Assembly (NCBI GenBank): GCA_009380095.1
Contig: WHSL01000033.1
Location: 1-37,944, forward strand
Source of the DNA: Streptosporangiales bacterium
GTDB taxonomy: Bacteria; Actinomycetota; Actinomycetes; Streptosporangiales; Streptosporangiaceae
Direction: 5' to 3'
Length of the DNA stretch: 37,944 bases
Shown here: in pieces, positions 35,601-37,944 of the stretch
Numbering within the stretch: position 1 is the first letter of the stretch
Layout of the letters: each line of letters opens with the position of its first letter
Program-made: the position numbers and the translations under genes
Notes under the pieces: generated by a model
The model's database searches: none
The model's input: only the letters and a program-made list of their open reading frames with translations
Told to the model about the DNA's origin: nothing

Positions 35601-36130
35601 TAGGCGGTGTCCTCCGGATTGGCGATGACTCCTCGGCCGCCGGGCTCGGGCCAGGCTGCCCATATCTTGCCCTCGGGCCAGACGATGACAACGACGGTGA
35701 CACCGTCGTGGGTCCCTTGGCACTCCCATCGGCGGTTGCGCTGCTGTTCTGGCGGGCTGTCGGGGTTGCGGGCCACGTGTTCGATGTAGGCGCAAGTCGT
35801 GTCGTCGTCCCAGTCGGGGGGGAACTCGGTCTTGCCCGGCTTCTCGGTGCCGTGGCGATGGCCTCCGCCCTTCCCGGTTGGGCCGCCGTCGAGAATGTGT
35901 GAGCGCCGGTCGGGCTCTAGATGGATGGTTTCGGGGTCGGGCCGGTCCGGGTTACCGACTACGCCGGGGGCATCCCAACCGCTGTACGTCTTGGCTGTTT
36001 CGGACTGCGCGGGCTCGTCTGGCGACTCGATCTGAGACCACGGCACCCACGCACGATCGTCGGAGTGCTGGCGGCTGGTCTGATCGGCGGGGTGGCTGAC
36101 CTCTGGCCGTTCGTGGGGGCGGTCGGTCAC
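35600..36130 (-). CDS. EndoU-family nuclease, polymorphic-toxin type
   Basis: About 176 residues from the GTG at 36130. The C-terminal half has the bacterial EndoU pattern: RRSHILDGG (His near residue 78), GGGHRHG (His 91), GKTEFPPDWDDD (Lys 100), then IEHVARNPDSPP and a final VTVVVIVWPEGKIWAAWP. EndoU toxins cut RNA and are usually the C-terminal tip of large secreted contact-dependent toxins. Here no secretion or delivery domain is attached; the N-terminal 70 residues are polar and unrecognised. No in-frame Met exists and no Shine-Dalgarno is clear, so the start is uncertain and a displaced toxin tip is possible. It overlaps the presumed immunity gene by TAATG. Confidence 0.7.
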   Translation of the reverse strand: MTDRPHERPEVSHPADQTSRQHSDDRAWVPWSQIESPDEPAQSETAKTYSGWDAPGVVGNPDRPDPETIHLEPDRRSHILDGGPTGKGGGHRHGTEKPGKTEFPPDWDDDTTCAYIEHVARNPDSPPEQQRNRRWECQGTHDGVTVVVIVWPEGKIWAAWPEPGGRGVIANPEDTA

Positions 36131-36651
36131 CCCGTGAGGGTAGAGGCCGGTGGGCTTGTCAGGGGCGATGGTCGGGGCCTTTCCGGCTGCTGGTTCGTAT
36201 GGCGGTTGGTGGGCGCGGGGCGGTGACCTGAGCCGGTGAGGTCGCGGTGGTGGCGCGCGTGCGGGAGGGCGGCCGGCGCCGCGGGCGCGAACGGCCGAAG
36301 GCCGCATACGCAAGCCCGTGCGGTGCCGGTCCGCCCCGGCCCCGGCATGCGCAGCCGCCGGAGGCGGCCCGCCCCGCGCCGGCGCGCGAAGCGCGCCCAT
36401 CCCCCCGGCCCGGTCCGACCTGCTGCCCTTGGAATGCCAAGACGGGCGCCGGTGGCGGGTCCGGGCCACGTAGCGGCCCGGCTTGACCTTCTAGGGAAAT
36501 TCGAACACACACGTCCTCACGTGTCGGGCCCGCGCGAAAGTGTGGCTGCTACTGGGTGAGCTTGCGGCGTCGGGCTTTTCGGCGGCGGATGGTGCTGCGG
36601 TGACAGTTTTGGTGCTGCGGTTGGGATCGCGAGCAGGGGTGGCGGGCTCGG
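36131..36651. other. Non-coding, hairpin-rich region upstream of the EndoU gene
   Basis: 521 bases; open frames here are Arg/Pro/Ala-rich and look like artefacts of G+C. Hairpins seen: CGGCC-GAA-GGCCG (36292-36304), GGCGCGC-GAA-GCGCGCC (36381-36397), CGGGCCAC-GTA-GCGGCCCG with one mismatch (36462-36480), CTTGG ... CCAAG (around 36429-36442) and ACACGT ... ACGTGT near 36512. No promoter could be assigned. Confidence 0.6.
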
Positions 36652-36891
36652 TCACTGCGCGTCTCCCGGGAAGTCCTCGCGGACCTCGGGGACGGCTGCG
36701 CGGCCGCCTCGGGGCCGGAACTGGGTGCCTGCTCGGGCGAGACGGCCGTGCACGGTGCCGTAGGACCAGCCGCCCAGGGCTCTGCCGATGGTGCGGATGC
36801 TGGCGCCAGCGTCATAAAGCTGTCTGAGTTCGGCGCCGGTGGGGCCCTCGGTGCGTTGCAGTGTGCGTCGGTATGGCTGCTGCGCGGACAC
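36652..36891 (-). CDS. Small helix-turn-helix protein
   Basis: 79 residues. GPTGAELRQLYDAGASIRTI followed by GRALGGWSYGTVHGRLARAG is the HTH seen in many small actinomycete DNA-binding proteins, with an Arg/Gly-rich tail (FRPRGGRAA). It probably binds DNA; targets are unknown. The GTG at 36891 has GAGGAG nine bases upstream. It lies downstream of hemC on the same strand with two hairpins between them, so it is likely transcribed separately. Confidence 0.75.
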   Translation of the reverse strand: MSAQQPYRRTLQRTEGPTGAELRQLYDAGASIRTIGRALGGWSYGTVHGRLARAGTQFRPRGGRAAVPEVREDFPGDAQ

Positions 36892-36947
36892 GTGCGGGTA
36901 CTCCTCTCGGGGAGTGGTCGATTAAGGCAGGCGGAACAGGGGCATGA

Positions 36948-36995
36948 CGGCGCCTACCGACACACGCCCGGCTCCCCTGTGGTCGGTAGGCGCCG
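36948..36995. repeat. 14-bp inverted repeat upstream of the HTH gene
   Basis: CGGCGCCTACCGAC (36948-36961) and its exact complement GTCGGTAGGCGCCG (36982-36995), separated by 20 bases. It ends 57 bases before the start of the HTH gene and could be an operator, a leader hairpin or a second terminator. Confidence 0.7.
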
Positions 36996-37037
36996 CCGCT
37001 TCCCCGCCCCGGGCGCGCTCGGACGCAGGGAAGTAGA

Positions 37038-37075
37038 GGGGTTGTCTGCCAGGGAGGGGACGGGCAGACAACCCC
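37038..37075 (-). terminator. Hairpin terminator of hemC
   Basis: A perfect 13-bp stem, GGGGTTGTCTGCC (37038-37050) with GGCAGACAACCCC (37063-37075), and a 12-base loop starts 15 bases after the hemC stop. No U-tract follows, as usual in this group. Confidence 0.65.
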
Positions 37076-37090
37076 GGGTTCTGCGGGGTG

Positions 37091-37944
37091 CTAGTGCGGG
37101 ATGCCCGCGATGATGTTGCGGGCGCCCTTGCGGGCCAGGGTGGCGGCGACGATCGCGCCTAGCTCGGGGGCGCGGTCGGGCTTGTCCCATTCATGCGCGT
37201 AGGCGAAGGTGCCGCCTTCGCGGGAGAACACCATGCCGATCAGGGAGAGTTGTCCGTCGCCGGTGGTGTGGCAGTGCCCGGCGATCGGGCTGTTGCAGTG
37301 CCCTTGCAGGCCGTGCAGCATCGTCCGCTCGGCGGTGATGTGCGTGCGGGTCTCTGGGTGGTCGAGGAGCCGCATGAGTTCGATGATTTTGGGGTCCGCT
37401 TCGCGGGCCTGGATACCGACGACGCCTGCGCCCACGGCGGGGCACATCATGTCGTGGTTGAGTAGCTGGCCGATGCGGTGCTGCATGCCGATGCGTTCCA
37501 GGCCGGCGCGGGCGAGCACCAGCGCCTCGAACTTGTTTTCGTCGTCCAGCCGGGCGAGGCGGCTGTTCACGTTGCCCCGGATGCGTTCAACGTGCAGATC
37601 TGGCCGGAACCGAAGGAGCTGCGCCTTGCGCCGCACGGCGGACGTGCCGATCCGGGTACCCGGCGGCAGGTCCTCGATACGGCTGTACGGCGAGCCCGTG
37701 CGGAAGACGACCGCGTCACGAACGTCGTCGCGGGCGAGGTAGGCGGCGAAGACTGTGCCCTCGGGGAGCGGCTGATCCCCTGGCACGTCCTTCATGCAGT
37801 GCACCGCGATGTCTACCGCGCCCATCACTAGATGCCGGTCGATCTCCTTCAGAAACGCGCCCTTGCCTCCCAGCTCGGCAAGGTCACCCCGCCACTTGTC
37901 ACCGGAGGTCTCAATCCCGACGATCTCAACGGCAAGATCCGGGA
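37091..37944 (-). CDS. hemC: Hydroxymethylbilane synthase (porphobilinogen deaminase), 5' end off window
   Basis: The frame is open to the right edge; about 283 codons of a protein normally near 310-320 residues. HemC joins four porphobilinogens into hydroxymethylbilane in tetrapyrrole synthesis. GGKGAFLKEID, AVHCMKDVP (the catalytic Asp in KDVP), GTSAVRRKAQL and RGNVNSRLARLD are the standard blocks. The dipyrromethane-bearing Cys is probably that in LQGHCNSPIAGH, a divergent form of the usual GGC block. It stands apart from other haem genes within this window and has lower G+C than the glycogen genes (about 68% in the line counted), so it may be a second, accessory copy; the rest of the genome would decide. 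Confidence 0.88.
   Translation of the reverse strand, partial: PDLAVEIVGIETSGDKWRGDLAELGGKGAFLKEIDRHLVMGAVDIAVHCMKDVPGDQPLPEGTVFAAYLARDDVRDAVVFRTGSPYSRIEDLPPGTRIGTSAVRRKAQLLRFRPDLHVERIRGNVNSRLARLDDENKFEALVLARAGLERIGMQHRIGQLLNHDMMCPAVGAGVVGIQAREADPKIIELMRLLDHPETRTHITAERTMLHGLQGHCNSPIAGHCHTTGDGQLSLIGMVFSREGGTFAYAHEWDKPDRAPELGAIVAATLARKGARNIIAGIPH

Noticed and set aside
36490-36520. tRNA-like TTCGAA at the end of a possible attachment site
   Set aside because: The bases on either side do not form a T-arm stem and no acceptor, D or anticodon arm could be drawn on either strand.

Overview
The window is chromosomal DNA of a high-G+C Gram-positive actinomycete. Hand-counted lines in the glycogen genes run about 75-77% G+C, starts are often GTG, and the GlgE pathway cluster and OpuC-type transporter layout are typical of actinomycetes. 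A Streptosporangiales or Thermomonosporaceae-like host is my guess, not something I can prove from this sequence.

Layout. 1-4062 (minus) is a very large secreted protein cut by the left edge: signal peptide, coiled coil, NlpC/P60 peptidase, a Hint (intein-like) domain that has lost its catalytic residues, and a tail of Asp-rich calcium-loop repeats. 4371-5737 (minus) holds an SDR oxidoreductase and a YbaK-type deacylase. 5829-12317 (plus) holds an enoyl-CoA hydratase and a giant single-chain biotin carboxylase/carboxyltransferase. A second, decayed copy of the hydratase 3' end lies just after the carboxylase, so that gene sits between 50-bp direct repeats. 12345-13434 is a small graveyard: the hydratase fragment, a methyltransferase lacking its SAM-binding core, and the C-terminal part of an Asp/Glu-racemase-type protein.

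13445-23819 is a complete GlgE-pathway locus. glgP is divergent from the overlapping or closely spaced series glgE-treS-mak-glgB. TreS makes maltose from trehalose, maltokinase makes maltose 1-phosphate, GlgE polymerises it, GlgB branches the glucan and GlgP breaks it down. 23821-29676 holds single metabolic and regulatory genes: a hotdog thioesterase flanked by two different tandem-repeat arrays, TetR, Uma2, SppA, a RibD/DHFR-like protein, AraC and a flavin reductase.

29695-33144 (minus) is a four-gene OpuC/ProU-type ABC importer for quaternary amines. Divergent from it, 33413-34912 (plus) encodes a histidine/phenylalanine ammonia-lyase homologue whose MIO-forming Ala-Ser-Gly is replaced by Ser-Ala-Gly. 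The pairing suggests import of a betaine-type amino acid (for example ergothioneine) and a MIO-independent elimination. This is the most interesting functional hypothesis in the window.

34913-37944 has lower G+C (66% over 120 bases counted in the small gene at 35346) and looks like accessory DNA. It contains an EndoU-type nuclease toxin gene overlapping a small presumed immunity gene, a small HTH gene, a HemC homologue cut by the right edge, and non-coding stretches rich in hairpins with C(GNA)G triloops, including one cloverleaf-like element. No tRNA, rRNA, CRISPR, transposase or integrase gene was found.
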